From positions 5,456,001-5,520,000 of the forward strand of contig NZ_JBCJKP010000001.1 in the NCBI RefSeq assembly GCF_039503195.1: a DNA stretch of 64,000 nt, given 5' to 3'. Below, one piece after another: positions 42,834-51,237 of this stretch. The first letter of the stretch is position 1; each line of letters begins with the position of its first letter. A program made the position numbers and the translations under genes. The notes under the pieces were generated by a model, which made no database searches, was not told the DNA's origin, and saw only the letters and a program-made list of their open reading frames with translations. This stretch comes from Streptomyces mirabilis. GTDB taxonomy: Bacteria > Actinomycetota > Actinomycetes > Streptomycetales > Streptomycetaceae.

Positions 42834-43647
42834 GCAGGGCGGTCAGTGCCACCGTGAGGCCGAGCGCGAGCAGAGCCCAGGAGACCAGGCGCAGGGTCTC
42901 GGTGAGGGCGTCGTAGACCGCGCCCACCGCCGTGGGGGACACGTCGGGCGGCAGGTCGGCGAGGGTGAGCCGGCGGCCGACGGCGACCGCGACGCCGAGC
43001 AGCGCGGCGCCCAGCGCCGTGCCGAGCCCGGTGGCCAGCACCGCCTGTCTGCGGCACACCGCGACGAGGATGCCCGTCACGGCGAGGACGGCCGCCGAGA
43101 CGGGCAGCCAGAATCCGGCGACTTCAAGCACATGGAACCCCTTCCGGAGCTCGGCCAGATCCTCCGAGGGCAACACCGTGATCTCGGTGTGCTCGACGTG
43201 GATACGGTTCGCCAACGGCACGTGCGCGTGGGCGAGTTGACTTCTGACCTGTTCGGCGACCGGGGCGAGGTCGATCGTCACGGCCTCCTCCCGGTCACTG
43301 CGCAGCGCCCGCATCACCGCCTCGTGCGCGGCCCGGTTCGCCGCCTCCCACGCCGTGTGGAACGCCGGTGTCAGCGTGAACGAGCGCACCGCGTCCCGTA
43401 CGAAGTGGTTCACCGGCCCCTGGAGCGGTGCCCGCACATGGACCTCGCGCAGGATCCCGGTCGTGACGGCCGCGGCGATCGCCTCCCGTACGTCCGTGTC
43501 GGCGGCGAGCGGCTCCATCGCGGCCGCGTAGCGCTCGTCGTCGCCGATCCCGTAAGCCGCCCAGGTCGACAGCGCGCCGAGCGGCGCGAACAGGCAGGCG
43601 AGGGCGATCAGGACGGCCGACAGGGTGCTGCGCACACGAGGGGACAC
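42748..43647 (-). CDS. membrane protein of unknown function, three to four spans
   Basis: About 299 residues. An N-terminal span (LSAVLIALACLFAPLGALSTWAAYGIG) is followed by an extracytoplasmic helical domain (about 35-175: MEPLAADTDVREAIAAAVTT ...) and then three spans near 180-275. The pattern recurs in actinobacterial membrane proteins without known role. The start is uncertain: GTG 43647 is used, but a TTG at 43707 and a GTG at 43635 (after GGTGAGG) are alternatives. The C-terminus overlaps the convergent aminotransferase-like gene. Confidence 0.72.
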   Translation of the reverse strand: MSPRVRSTLSAVLIALACLFAPLGALSTWAAYGIGDDERYAAAMEPLAADTDVREAIAAAVTTGILREVHVRAPLQGPVNHFVRDAVRSFTLTPAFHTAWEAANRAAHEAVMRALRSDREEAVTIDLAPVAEQVRSQLAHAHVPLANRIHVEHTEITVLPSEDLAELRKGFHVLEVAGFWLPVSAAVLAVTGILVAVCRRQAVLATGLGTALGAALLGVAVAVGRRLTLADLPPDVSPTAVGAVYDALTETLRLVSWALLALGLTVALTALLTAAYARRRRASRAPGPASAEPPTRVRA

Positions 43648-43778
43648 CTCACCAGGCAAGGCCCCGTGGGCGGCGAGCGCGAGCGGTGTGACTCCATATG
43701 GGTGCAAACGACGAGCCGCTCCGGTGGAGAGCTCACCCGAACGGGTGTTACCTGGTTGTAGCGGCTCTTCCCCAGACT

Positions 43779-43797
43779 CCTGGGACCTGGTCCCAGG
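43779..43797. promoter_or_regulatory. perfect inverted repeat upstream of the membrane-protein gene
   Basis: CCTGGGACC-T-GGTCCCAGG is a 9-bp perfect palindrome around one base, 70-150 bp ahead of the candidate starts of the minus-strand membrane protein. Size and symmetry suit a TetR-type operator, though it could also be part of transcript structure. Confidence 0.4.
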
Positions 43798-43815
43798 GGG
43801 TAGGTGAGTGAGGGA

Positions 43816-43856
43816 GGTGCACGAGGCCCCGGCAGCCTGCCGGGGCCTCGTGCACC
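43816..43856 (-). terminator. terminator after the four-span protein gene
   Basis: A stem of nearly 20 bp (GGTGCACGAGGCCCCGGCA with its complement) around a 3-nt loop, 33 nt past the stop at 43889. Confidence 0.88.
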
Positions 43857-43888
43857 ATGCCGCGGCGTCGCGGCGGCGTGCCGCCGCG

Positions 43889-44398
43889 TCAGTTCACCGG
43901 ATGGCCGGCCGCGTCCTCGTGCGTGTAGTAGTGGTAGAAGCTCCCCGCGAGCACGAACACCGAGACTCCCAGCGCCATGAACGTGGAGCGCAGCACGGAG
44001 GCGCCGGTCAGGCTGTAGAGGAACCCGAACGCGATGCCCGCGAACGCGGTCCACACCAGCGCGTGCAGTTCACGCCTCAGCACCGGCGCCAGCATGCGCA
44101 CGCCGATGTAGGCGGCCGCGAACACGATCGCGCACACGAAACCGAACAGGACGTTCCAGCCCGTGATCGGTCCGGCGTCGCGCACGTTGGCCGCAGCCCA
44201 GTACCCGTAGATCAGCCCTCCGACGACGGGCACCGCCCACTTCGCGACGGCGTGGGTGCGCGCGTCGAAGACATCGGGTGCGCGGTGCGTCCGCGCCGCC
44301 CAGGTCGAACCCGCGATTCCCGCCGTTCCCGCCGTACGCCCTGTCACCGCTGCGTGTCGTGCCCCTGACGCCTTCGAGACTGGTGCCGTGTGAGTCAT
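43889..44398 (-). CDS. four-span membrane protein
   Basis: A 169-residue protein with a Thr/Ala-rich N-terminus (about 1-48) and four hydrophobic segments: AVPVVGGLIYGYWAAANV, VLFGFVCAIVFAAAYIGV, LVWTAFAGIAFGFLYSLTG and FMALGVSVFVLAGSFYHYY. I do not recognise the family or a function. GGAG 7 nt before the ATG supports the start. It is divergent from the oxidoreductase gene. Confidence 0.78.
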   Translation of the reverse strand: MTHTAPVSKASGARHAAVTGRTAGTAGIAGSTWAARTHRAPDVFDARTHAVAKWAVPVVGGLIYGYWAAANVRDAGPITGWNVLFGFVCAIVFAAAYIGVRMLAPVLRRELHALVWTAFAGIAFGFLYSLTGASVLRSTFMALGVSVFVLAGSFYHYYTHEDAAGHPVN

Positions 44399-44501
44399 GG
44401 GAGCACTCCTCTCTCCTCGTCCCGCCTTCCAGGTCACACCCCGGCCCGGTGGCTGGCAAGTCGGGATGCGGGGGTTTTGGCCTCGTGTTTCGCTGAACTC
44501 C

Positions 44502-45137
44502 ATGAAGGTCGTACTCTTCGGCGCCACCGGAATGATCGGCAGCCGCATCGCAACGGAGGCATCGGCGCGCGGGCACCAGGTCCTGGCGGTGAGCCGCTCC
44601 GGGCAGTCGCCGGTCCCCGGGGTCACGGCGACCGCCGCGGACGCCTCGGACACGGCGAAGGCGACCGAGCTGGTGGCGGGCGCGGACGTGGTGGTCTCGG
44701 CCTGCGTACCGCCGAGAGACGGGACGGATCCCCGGGGGCCGTTTCTGGCGCTGAACACGGCGCTGGTGGAGGCCGCCCGGGCGGCCGGGGTGCGACGGCT
44801 GGTGATCGTGGGCGGGGCGGGCAGTCTGGAGGTCGCGCCCGGACAGGCGGTCGTGGACCAGCCCGGCTTCCCGGAGGCCGTTCTGGCGGAGGCGCGCGCC
44901 CACAGCGACGTCCTCGACTTCTACCGCACGGTCGACGACCTCGACTGGACGTACATCTCGCCCGCCGCCGACATCGCCCCCGGCGCCCGCACCGGCGCCT
45001 TCCGCCTGGGCGGCGACCGGCTGCTCACCGACGACCACGGCAACAGCAGGATCAGCGCCGAGGACTACGCCGTCGCCCTCGTCGACGAGCTGGAGACGCC
45101 CGCCCACCCGCGCGCCCGGATGTCGGTGGCGTACTGA
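44502..45137 (+). CDS. NAD(P)-binding atypical SDR-type protein
   Basis: A 211-residue Rossmann-fold protein of the NmrA/biliverdin-reductase-like SDR group. The dinucleotide motif is GATGMIGSRI at the N-terminus. LVIVGGAGSLEVAPG and DLDWTYISPAADIAPGARTG are typical of this group, and the YxxxK catalytic pair of classical SDRs is absent. It may act as a reductase or redox sensor. The stop is 23 nt before the GTG of the SpoIIE-type phosphatase, so the two may share a transcript. Confidence 0.85.
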   Translation: MKVVLFGATGMIGSRIATEASARGHQVLAVSRSGQSPVPGVTATAADASDTAKATELVAGADVVVSACVPPRDGTDPRGPFLALNTALVEAARAAGVRRLVIVGGAGSLEVAPGQAVVDQPGFPEAVLAEARAHSDVLDFYRTVDDLDWTYISPAADIAPGARTGAFRLGGDRLLTDDHGNSRISAEDYAVALVDELETPAHPRARMSVAY

Positions 45138-45160
45138 CGAGGAACGGATGGTACGGCGAC

Positions 45161-46405
45161 GTGGGCGCCCTGCGACGCATCCGAGACCTGTCGCCGCTGC
45201 TCGGCCCGGTGCCCCCGGAGCAGCGAGAGGACTCCGTGCAGCGGCAGAAGATGCTGCGGCTGCACGGCCACAGTGTCGCCTGGGTGCCGCCGCTGCTCCT
45301 GCTCATCGCCATCGGACTGGCCGACTGGAACACCTCCGGCGAGTTCCGGATCATCACCTGGATCGTCGTCGTCCCCGGCATCGCGGCGGCGATCTGCGGG
45401 GTGTGGACCACGGCGGTCTTCGCCTGCCTGGCGGTCGTCACCTACGTCGAGGTGGACGCGTCCTGGGAGCACCAGTACCAGACCGGCCTTCCCGACTTCA
45501 TCCTCGTCAGCGTGGGCGGCGTCCTCGCGGTCCTGGCCTGTGCGGTGCGGGTCCGCGGCGAGCGGCGCATGCTGCACATGATGGACGTCGCCGAGACCAC
45601 CCGGCGCACGGTGCTGCGCCCGATGCCGCCGGGCTGGGGCGGCCTCGAACACGCGGCCGTGTACCTCGCCGCCGACAGCGAGGCCCGGGTCGGCGGGGAC
45701 TTCTACGACATCCAGCCGGGCCCCCGCGGCACCCGGCTGCTCCTCGGCGACGTGCAGGGCAAGGGGCTGGGCGCGGTGGAGGCGGCGGCCGCGCTGCTCG
45801 GCACGTTCCGCGAGGCGGCCTACCACGAACCCCTCCTGCGGACGGTCGCCGACCGGCTGGAGGTGCGGATGAGCCGGCACGTCGGCTACCGCAAGGCGGT
45901 CGGCCGCGACGACCACGACCGCTTCGCCACCGCCGTCCTGGTGGGCTTCCCCGACGACACCCGGGACACCGTCGAGTTCGTCAACTTCGGCCACGAGCCG
46001 CCCCTCGTGGTCGCGCCCGGCGGCGTACGTACCCTGCCGCCGGGCCACGGACTTCCGCTGGGTCTGGCCGGGCTGACCTCCGACCGGCCGCTCGTCCGGA
46101 CCGCCGTACTGGTCCCCGGCGAGACCCTGCTCCTCGTCACGGACGGGGTGACCGAGGCCCGCGACGCCGACGGAGCGTTCTTCCCGCTCCTCGACCGGGT
46201 GACGCGCGCCCTGACCGAGGACGCGCGCACCGTCGAGCCGCAGCGCCTCGTCGAACTCGTCCGCGACGGCACACTGCGGCACTGCGGCGGGCGGCTGGCC
46301 GACGACACCACGATCTTCGCGGTACGACGACCGGGGGACCCCAGGCCGGTGCTGTCGCCGAACGTGGTCCCGGAGGGCACGGGCGGGGGCACAACCCAGC
46401 CATAG
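45161..46405 (+). CDS. membrane-anchored SpoIIE/PP2C-type phosphatase
   Basis: A 414-residue protein with an N-terminal cytosolic stretch, four transmembrane helices (about 42-130: VAWVPPLLLLIAIGLADW ... ITWIVVVPGIAAAICGVW ... FILVSVGGVLAVLACAVRV) and a PP2C-type phosphatase (about 160-395) with metal sites GGDFYDIQPGPRGTRLLLGDVQGKG and VTDGVTEARDADG and final ADDTTIFAV. Unlike the phosphatase at 22257 it has no ATPase domain. Such proteins dephosphorylate anti-anti-sigma factors; the target is unknown. The GTG lacks a clear Shine-Dalgarno, so translation may depend on the gene before it. Confidence 0.85.
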   Translation: MGALRRIRDLSPLLGPVPPEQREDSVQRQKMLRLHGHSVAWVPPLLLLIAIGLADWNTSGEFRIITWIVVVPGIAAAICGVWTTAVFACLAVVTYVEVDASWEHQYQTGLPDFILVSVGGVLAVLACAVRVRGERRMLHMMDVAETTRRTVLRPMPPGWGGLEHAAVYLAADSEARVGGDFYDIQPGPRGTRLLLGDVQGKGLGAVEAAAALLGTFREAAYHEPLLRTVADRLEVRMSRHVGYRKAVGRDDHDRFATAVLVGFPDDTRDTVEFVNFGHEPPLVVAPGGVRTLPPGHGLPLGLAGLTSDRPLVRTAVLVPGETLLLVTDGVTEARDADGAFFPLLDRVTRALTEDARTVEPQRLVELVRDGTLRHCGGRLADDTTIFAVRRPGDPRPVLSPNVVPEGTGGGTTQP

Positions 46406-46492
46406 GCGGGCGTTTGCCCGGCTGCCGTCCCCCCTTCGCAGGCGCAGCGGTTACGGTGCTGGCGTACGTGATCGATGGGGAGGGAGGGAACC

Positions 46493-47560
46493 ATGCCCGG
46501 AACCGTGCTGCTCCTCGCGGCCTCACCGGTGGGCAAGGGGTGTCTGGTGGACGCGGCGTCCGTGCTCCCCGTGCTCGCGGCGGTGTCCCCCGCGGTGCTG
46601 TCGGGCACGGACACCGCGAACGTGGTGGAACTGGCCGACCCGTTGGAGCCGCAGGCCGTGCTGACCAGGCTGCGCGCGGCCGCCACGGCTCCCGGCCCGT
46701 TGACGATGTTCGTGACGGGCCAGCTCCAACTGGACCGCCGCCAGCGCCTGCCGCACCTCGCGCTGGCCCGCACCACCCCCTCGACCGTCCGCTACACGGC
46801 CTTCCCCTGGCACTGGATCACCGAGGAGCTCCGGCTGCGCGCACCGGGCACCACCGAGCTCCTGGTCGACCTGCACGCCGACGCGGAGACCTGGGAGTAC
46901 CTCGCGACGAGCCCGCTCACCGCGGGCACGGGGGTCGGCCTGTACGGGCGCGTCGCCCCGCCGCCGCCCCGGCGCACGGTGGCGTCACCGGCGTACATGA
47001 AGGCTCTCGCGACGATCCTGCGCAGCGGCCGGCGGCCCGAACTCCCGCTGCTGCACCAGCAGTCGCTGGCCCGGATCGAGGCCGAGAGCGGGCCGTCGGG
47101 GATCGTGCTGGCGGCTCCCGCGCGGATACCCGTGGTCCCGGATCCGCACGCCGCGATCACCGCCGCCGCGCAGGCCGGCCGGCACGACGAGGCCGCGGCA
47201 CTGGCCGCGCGCTGGGAGCAGGAGGCGGCCCGCACCTGGGGCGTCGCCTCCGAACAGGCCCTGCACTGGGCGGAGGTCCGCGCGGACCTGGCGATGCTCG
47301 CGGGCGACCCGGTCGGCAGCTGCCGCACCTGGCTGGCGATCGCCGGACACCGGCTGGACGCGGGCCAGCCCACCGACGCCCCGGCCGTCGAGTCGGCCGC
47401 GGACCGGGCCCACCATCAGTGGGGGCAGATCGGCGACTCCGCGCGGGCCGTCGAACTCGGCGCCGCGCTGGCCGAGTTGAGGCTGCGCGTGCCCGGACGT
47501 CGACGGGGCGCCCTCGACCACATACAGCAGCACCTCAGCAGGCTCCAGGCGCGGGTGTGA
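46493..47560 (+). CDS. protein of unknown function with caspase-like sequence layout
   Basis: A 355-residue soluble protein. The N-terminal 150 residues read like an alpha/beta fold: strands VLLLAASP, PLTMFVTGQLQLD and TTELLVDLHADAETW. The last two occupy the positions that GH and DCC strands take in the caspase gene at 48508, but the catalytic His and Cys are not there (Gln and His/Ala instead). The rest (about 220-355) is helical and TPR-like (AALAARWEQEAARTWGVASEQ ...). GGGAGGG before ATG 46493 is a strong ribosome site. It lies upstream of the EACC1/caspase genes, separated by a pseudogene. The pseudo-caspase idea is inference. Confidence 0.7.
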   Translation: MPGTVLLLAASPVGKGCLVDAASVLPVLAAVSPAVLSGTDTANVVELADPLEPQAVLTRLRAAATAPGPLTMFVTGQLQLDRRQRLPHLALARTTPSTVRYTAFPWHWITEELRLRAPGTTELLVDLHADAETWEYLATSPLTAGTGVGLYGRVAPPPPRRTVASPAYMKALATILRSGRRPELPLLHQQSLARIEAESGPSGIVLAAPARIPVVPDPHAAITAAAQAGRHDEAAALAARWEQEAARTWGVASEQALHWAEVRADLAMLAGDPVGSCRTWLAIAGHRLDAGQPTDAPAVESAADRAHHQWGQIGDSARAVELGAALAELRLRVPGRRRGALDHIQQHLSRLQARV

Positions 47561-47569
47561 CGGTCGGGT

Positions 47570-48040
47570 TCAGGGCCCGGCGGGCAGTCTGCCCCTGAAC
47601 CGGGCGCCGCGGTCGGAGGGTTCGAGCGTCACCGTGCCGCCGGCCGGCCGCGCCGTGCCGGTTCCACACCCCGTTGTGCCGCAGGTTGCCGACGCTCGCG
47701 GGCTGGTCCGGGCCGTTCGTGAAGACGCAGGTGTCGCCGGTCTCCTCGAAGTCGTCGACGGTCGCGGCGACCGTGCCGTCCGGGGCGATGCCGACGCCGT
47801 ACGGCGTGTCTGCCACGGGGGCAGGCGCGCACCTGTTCCAGGTCGCAGAGGCGGTACTCGGTGAGCGCCCGGTTCCCGGGTCCGCCACGACGAGGTTGGC
47901 CGCGTACAACGTGCCCGAGTCCGGGCTGAGTTCGAGGTCGGTGACCTGGGGCAGCCCGCAGAGCCTGCCGACCTGCGAGTCGTGCAGAACCTGTGAGCCG
48001 TGTGTGGCGAGGGGGTAAAGGTTAAGTCGTGCCACTGACA
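47570..48040 (-). pseudogene. decayed beta-propeller gene
   Basis: Three minus-strand frames each contain part of one propeller-like protein: GRLCGLPQVTDLELSPDSGT (near 47950), then TPYGVGIAPDGTVAATVDDF (near 47790), then ARPAGGTVTLEPSDRGARF ending with a TGA at 47570. At least two frameshifts separate them, and the N-terminus lacks a convincing start or signal peptide. The pieces resemble SMP-30/YVTN-type repeats. It fills most of the 577-bp gap between two plus-strand genes; the EACC1 promoter should lie at its right end. Confidence 0.6.
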
Positions 48041-48137
48041 ACAGGAGGCGCAGGGGTCCCAGGAACGCGTGGGCATGCCGTTCCGCCCCTGTCGAGAGCC
48101 TCCCCCGGCGTCAACTCCGGTGCCATGATGGTGAGTC

Positions 48138-48503
48138 ATGACTGCTGAGGGGGAGGGTGTGGCAGCCCGGGCCATCCGCGTGCGTCTGGACGGGACGGCG
48201 AGCGACAGCGATGTCGGCGCCCTGAAGAAGTGGCTGGAGCGGGAGAGGCCGCTGGAGCAGCTGGTCAAACGGGGCGATCTCAGGATCGAGGAGCGCGCCG
48301 GGACCGATGAGCAGGGCACGCCCATGGGCGTCGGCATGGACATCGTGCTGGTGCTGATCGGGGCGGGCGCCGAGACGCTCTTCAAGGAACTGCTCGCACA
48401 GGTCAAGAGCGCGGTACGGGCCTGGAGCGACAACCGCGGCTCCGTGGAGAACGGCGATCCGCCGGAGGCCCGTGTCGATCCCCTGGGTCCCGACGAGAGG
48501 TAG
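48138..48503 (+). CDS. EACC1-type effector-associated constant component
   Basis: A 121-residue protein with a short strand-helix N-terminal half (IRVRLDGTASDSDVGALKKW ... RRGDLRIEER), a small hydrophobic helix (MDIVLVLIGAGAETLFKELLAQV) and an acidic tail. This is the pattern of EACC1, a small adaptor found next to caspase, trypsin and other effector genes in the NTP-dependent conflict systems described for actinobacteria and other multicellular bacteria. The caspase gene starts 4 nt after its stop. A CATGAT hexamer 8 nt before the ATG may make the transcript leaderless or nearly so. Its biochemical role is not established. Confidence 0.85.
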   Translation: MTAEGEGVAARAIRVRLDGTASDSDVGALKKWLERERPLEQLVKRGDLRIEERAGTDEQGTPMGVGMDIVLVLIGAGAETLFKELLAQVKSAVRAWSDNRGSVENGDPPEARVDPLGPDER

Positions 48504-48507
48504 CCGG

Positions 48508-51237
48508 GTGGACCGCTTCGACCCGCGGGGAAAGGTGAACCGGGCGCTGCTGGTCGGTGTGTCCGAGTACGAGTTCACGCGGCCGAAGCACCGCGACGGC
48601 GTCCCGGGCCAGCTGCCCGCCGTCGCCCACAACCTCGCCGTGCTCGTACGGGCCCTGGAGCGGGGCGGAGTCCTCCGGCCCCTGGAGATCACCGTCGCGC
48701 GCTCACCGCGGCTGGCCGACTTCCGCCACTCCCTGCGTGCGGCCGCCGACTCCGCCGAGGGGCTGCTCCTGCTCTACTTCGCCGGACACGGCGCCGTGCC
48801 CAGCGCGGGCGACGAACTGTGGCTGCAGATGCGCGACGCCGAGGTCGTCCGGGGCGAGACGGCGGGGTTCGAGGGCGCGGCCCGGTTCACCAACGTGCTG
48901 CGCATCCTCGCCAACAGCCACGCGGAGCGGATCGTGGTCGTCCTCGACTGCTGCAACGCGGGCAACGCCGCTCGGGTGTGGGAGGCCGTGGAGCGCCCCG
49001 ACGTCCGACGGCGCGTCTCGGTGCTGATGAGCGTGCAGGCCAACCACCGCATCGACGCGGGCGACGCCGACACCCCCACGCCGTTCACCGCCCGGCTGGT
49101 GGAACTGCTGACGTCGGGCGTCGAGGATCGGGAGGGCGAGGGGCGGGGCGACGAGGTTCACTTCCTGGCCCTCGCGGAGGCGCTCAGGGCCTACATGTCC
49201 ACCCACCACCGGACCGAACGCGGCGAGGCCTGGGAACCGCAGAGCCGCACGGAGAACCCTCCGGTGGACGTGGTGCTGGGGATCAGGGCGGGGGCCGGGA
49301 GACCCGTCGGCCCCAGGACGGAGGCCGTCGGAGCGGGCGCGGCGAGCCGCCCCGCGTCCGGCCGCCGTCGGCACCGCGCCTTCGTGGCCCGGGTGCGTGC
49401 GGCGGCGGCCCGGTTATGGTCCGGGACCGTGGGCCCGGGTGCGCTCCGGCTCTCGGCTGCCGCCCCGCACCGGCCCCCCGGCCAGGCACCCGGCGGGCGG
49501 TCGACCCGCCGTGCCGCCGTCGTCCTCCTCGTCCTCGCCGCCGCCCTCGGTCTCGTCGGCTACTTCGTCGTCGACAACGCGGCCTCCGACCGGTCCGCCT
49601 GCGGCCCGCCCGTGGAACTGCGGCTGCTCACGGACCCCGATCTCGAATCCACCGTCCGCAAGGCGGCCGACACCTATCTCACGTCGGCGGCGAACACCAC
49701 GGGCGGCGGCTGCCGGCGCAGTGGGATCACGGTGTACGGCGCGGGCTCGGCGGCCGTGGTGGCGGGCCTGCGCGACCAGTCGGACCCCTGGCAACGGCCG
49801 GTGAGCGACGACACCGACCCGCAGCGCGACATCGGGCCCCAGCCGGACATCTGGATCCCGGGCACGCTCGCGACCGCGGCCAGGGCGCGCTCCTCCGGGG
49901 TGGCGCGGACCTACGTGACGCTGGAGCCGGACGCGGCGCCGTTCGCGTACTCCCCGATGGTGCTGTCGCTGCCGCAGGGCATCGCCGAGGACTCGCAGCG
50001 CGACCGGACCGGCGACTCGCTCGCGGGCCTGCGGGCGAAGCTGGCGCGCCGGGACAAGAGCGCCTCCGTACGGCGCCCGGACCCCGAGTACACCGACTCC
50101 GCGCTGCTGGCCACGGTCGGCCTCTACGGCCCGGGCAGGGCCGACGTGGGCCGGGCGGAGGGGAGCGTGGCCCAGACAGGACCGCCCGCGCCCACCGCCG
50201 GTGACCTGCTGTGCGCCCTGCCCGACAACGCGGACACCGACCGGAGCACCGCGGCCCTCGTACCGGAGTTCCTCATGGTGAGCGGGGTCGGCTGCGACCG
50301 GACGACACGCACCCCGCGGATGGCCGAGTACCCCGACGACGTGCCGGGCCTGACCCCCACCTTCGTCCGCGTCCGCTGGACGGGCGGCGACAAGGACGAG
50401 GCGGCCCGGGACGACGCGGTACGGCGCTTCCACGACTGGCTCACGGGCACCGGCGACACGGGCGAGAAGAACAGCGGCAAGGAGGCCGACGACGGTCTCG
50501 CGGTCTTCGGGCAGGACGGCTTCCGCGCCCCTTCCGGCTCCCGCGCCTTCCTCGCCGCCCACGACTCGGCCACCGGTCTGATCTCCGACCCCGGCCGGCC
50601 CGCCGGGGCCGCGGGCGCCGGGGCGATGGACACGGCCCTGAACCAGTACCGCAACGCCAAGGGCCCCGGCCGGGTGCTCTTCCTGCTGGACAGCTCCGGC
50701 TCGATGGCCGGTCTGTGGCAGGGGCCGGGCGGCGCCCCCGGCATCCTCAAGCAGTCCCTCGGCGGACTCGGCACACAGGACGAGTACGGCGTCTGGTCCG
50801 TGGCCTCCCTTGGTCGCAGCCCGTACGCCGAACTGCTGCCCTTCGGACCCCACAAGCGCGGCGACGCCGAGCGGGCCCTGGACCGGGCCGCTGTCAAGGA
50901 CGCGGAGGCCGACCCGTACGGCGCGCTGAAGGCGGCGCTGGACACCATGGCCCAGAAGGGCAGGGACGACGACCGCCCCGAGCTGATCGTCTTCCTCACC
51001 GACGACGAGGACGACAACCACCTCACGGCGAAGGGCCACTTGGACGAACTGCTCACCTCGGCTCGGACCAAGGGCGTCCCGGTGGTCATGGCGGCCCTCG
51101 ACAGCGGCGGCTGCGCCAAGGGCAGGCCCGACCAGCGGATCTCCGACGCGAGCGGCGGGCGCTGCCTGGACACCAAGGGCGACCTCGTGGCGGGCCTGCG
51201 GGACGAGGTCGCGCGCACCGGAACGGGGGACGAGTGA
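48508..51237 (+). CDS. caspase - transmembrane - solute-binding-like - vWA receptor protein
   Basis: A 909-residue single-span protein. Residues 1-265 are a caspase-like peptidase (EACC1-associated type) with the dyad H94 (YFAGHGAV) and C149 (VVLDCCNAG). After an Arg-rich linker comes one span (about 336-355, AVVLLVLAAALGLVGYFVV), preceded by RSTRRA, which orients the caspase inside. Residues about 365-640 look like a type-1 solute-binding fold (VELRLLTDPDLESTVRKAAD ... DIWIPGTL ... FLMVSGVG). Residues about 720-905 are a vWA domain with MIDAS D728-SSGS and TDDEDD near 831. GTG 48508 has GAGAGG 7 nt upstream. The next gene shares one base (TGATG). No signal peptide precedes the caspase. Confidence 0.9.
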   Translation: MDRFDPRGKVNRALLVGVSEYEFTRPKHRDGVPGQLPAVAHNLAVLVRALERGGVLRPLEITVARSPRLADFRHSLRAAADSAEGLLLLYFAGHGAVPSAGDELWLQMRDAEVVRGETAGFEGAARFTNVLRILANSHAERIVVVLDCCNAGNAARVWEAVERPDVRRRVSVLMSVQANHRIDAGDADTPTPFTARLVELLTSGVEDREGEGRGDEVHFLALAEALRAYMSTHHRTERGEAWEPQSRTENPPVDVVLGIRAGAGRPVGPRTEAVGAGAASRPASGRRRHRAFVARVRAAAARLWSGTVGPGALRLSAAAPHRPPGQAPGGRSTRRAAVVLLVLAAALGLVGYFVVDNAASDRSACGPPVELRLLTDPDLESTVRKAADTYLTSAANTTGGGCRRSGITVYGAGSAAVVAGLRDQSDPWQRPVSDDTDPQRDIGPQPDIWIPGTLATAARARSSGVARTYVTLEPDAAPFAYSPMVLSLPQGIAEDSQRDRTGDSLAGLRAKLARRDKSASVRRPDPEYTDSALLATVGLYGPGRADVGRAEGSVAQTGPPAPTAGDLLCALPDNADTDRSTAALVPEFLMVSGVGCDRTTRTPRMAEYPDDVPGLTPTFVRVRWTGGDKDEAARDDAVRRFHDWLTGTGDTGEKNSGKEADDGLAVFGQDGFRAPSGSRAFLAAHDSATGLISDPGRPAGAAGAGAMDTALNQYRNAKGPGRVLFLLDSSGSMAGLWQGPGGAPGILKQSLGGLGTQDEYGVWSVASLGRSPYAELLPFGPHKRGDAERALDRAAVKDAEADPYGALKAALDTMAQKGRDDDRPELIVFLTDDEDDNHLTAKGHLDELLTSARTKGVPVVMAALDSGGCAKGRPDQRISDASGGRCLDTKGDLVAGLRDEVARTGTGDE

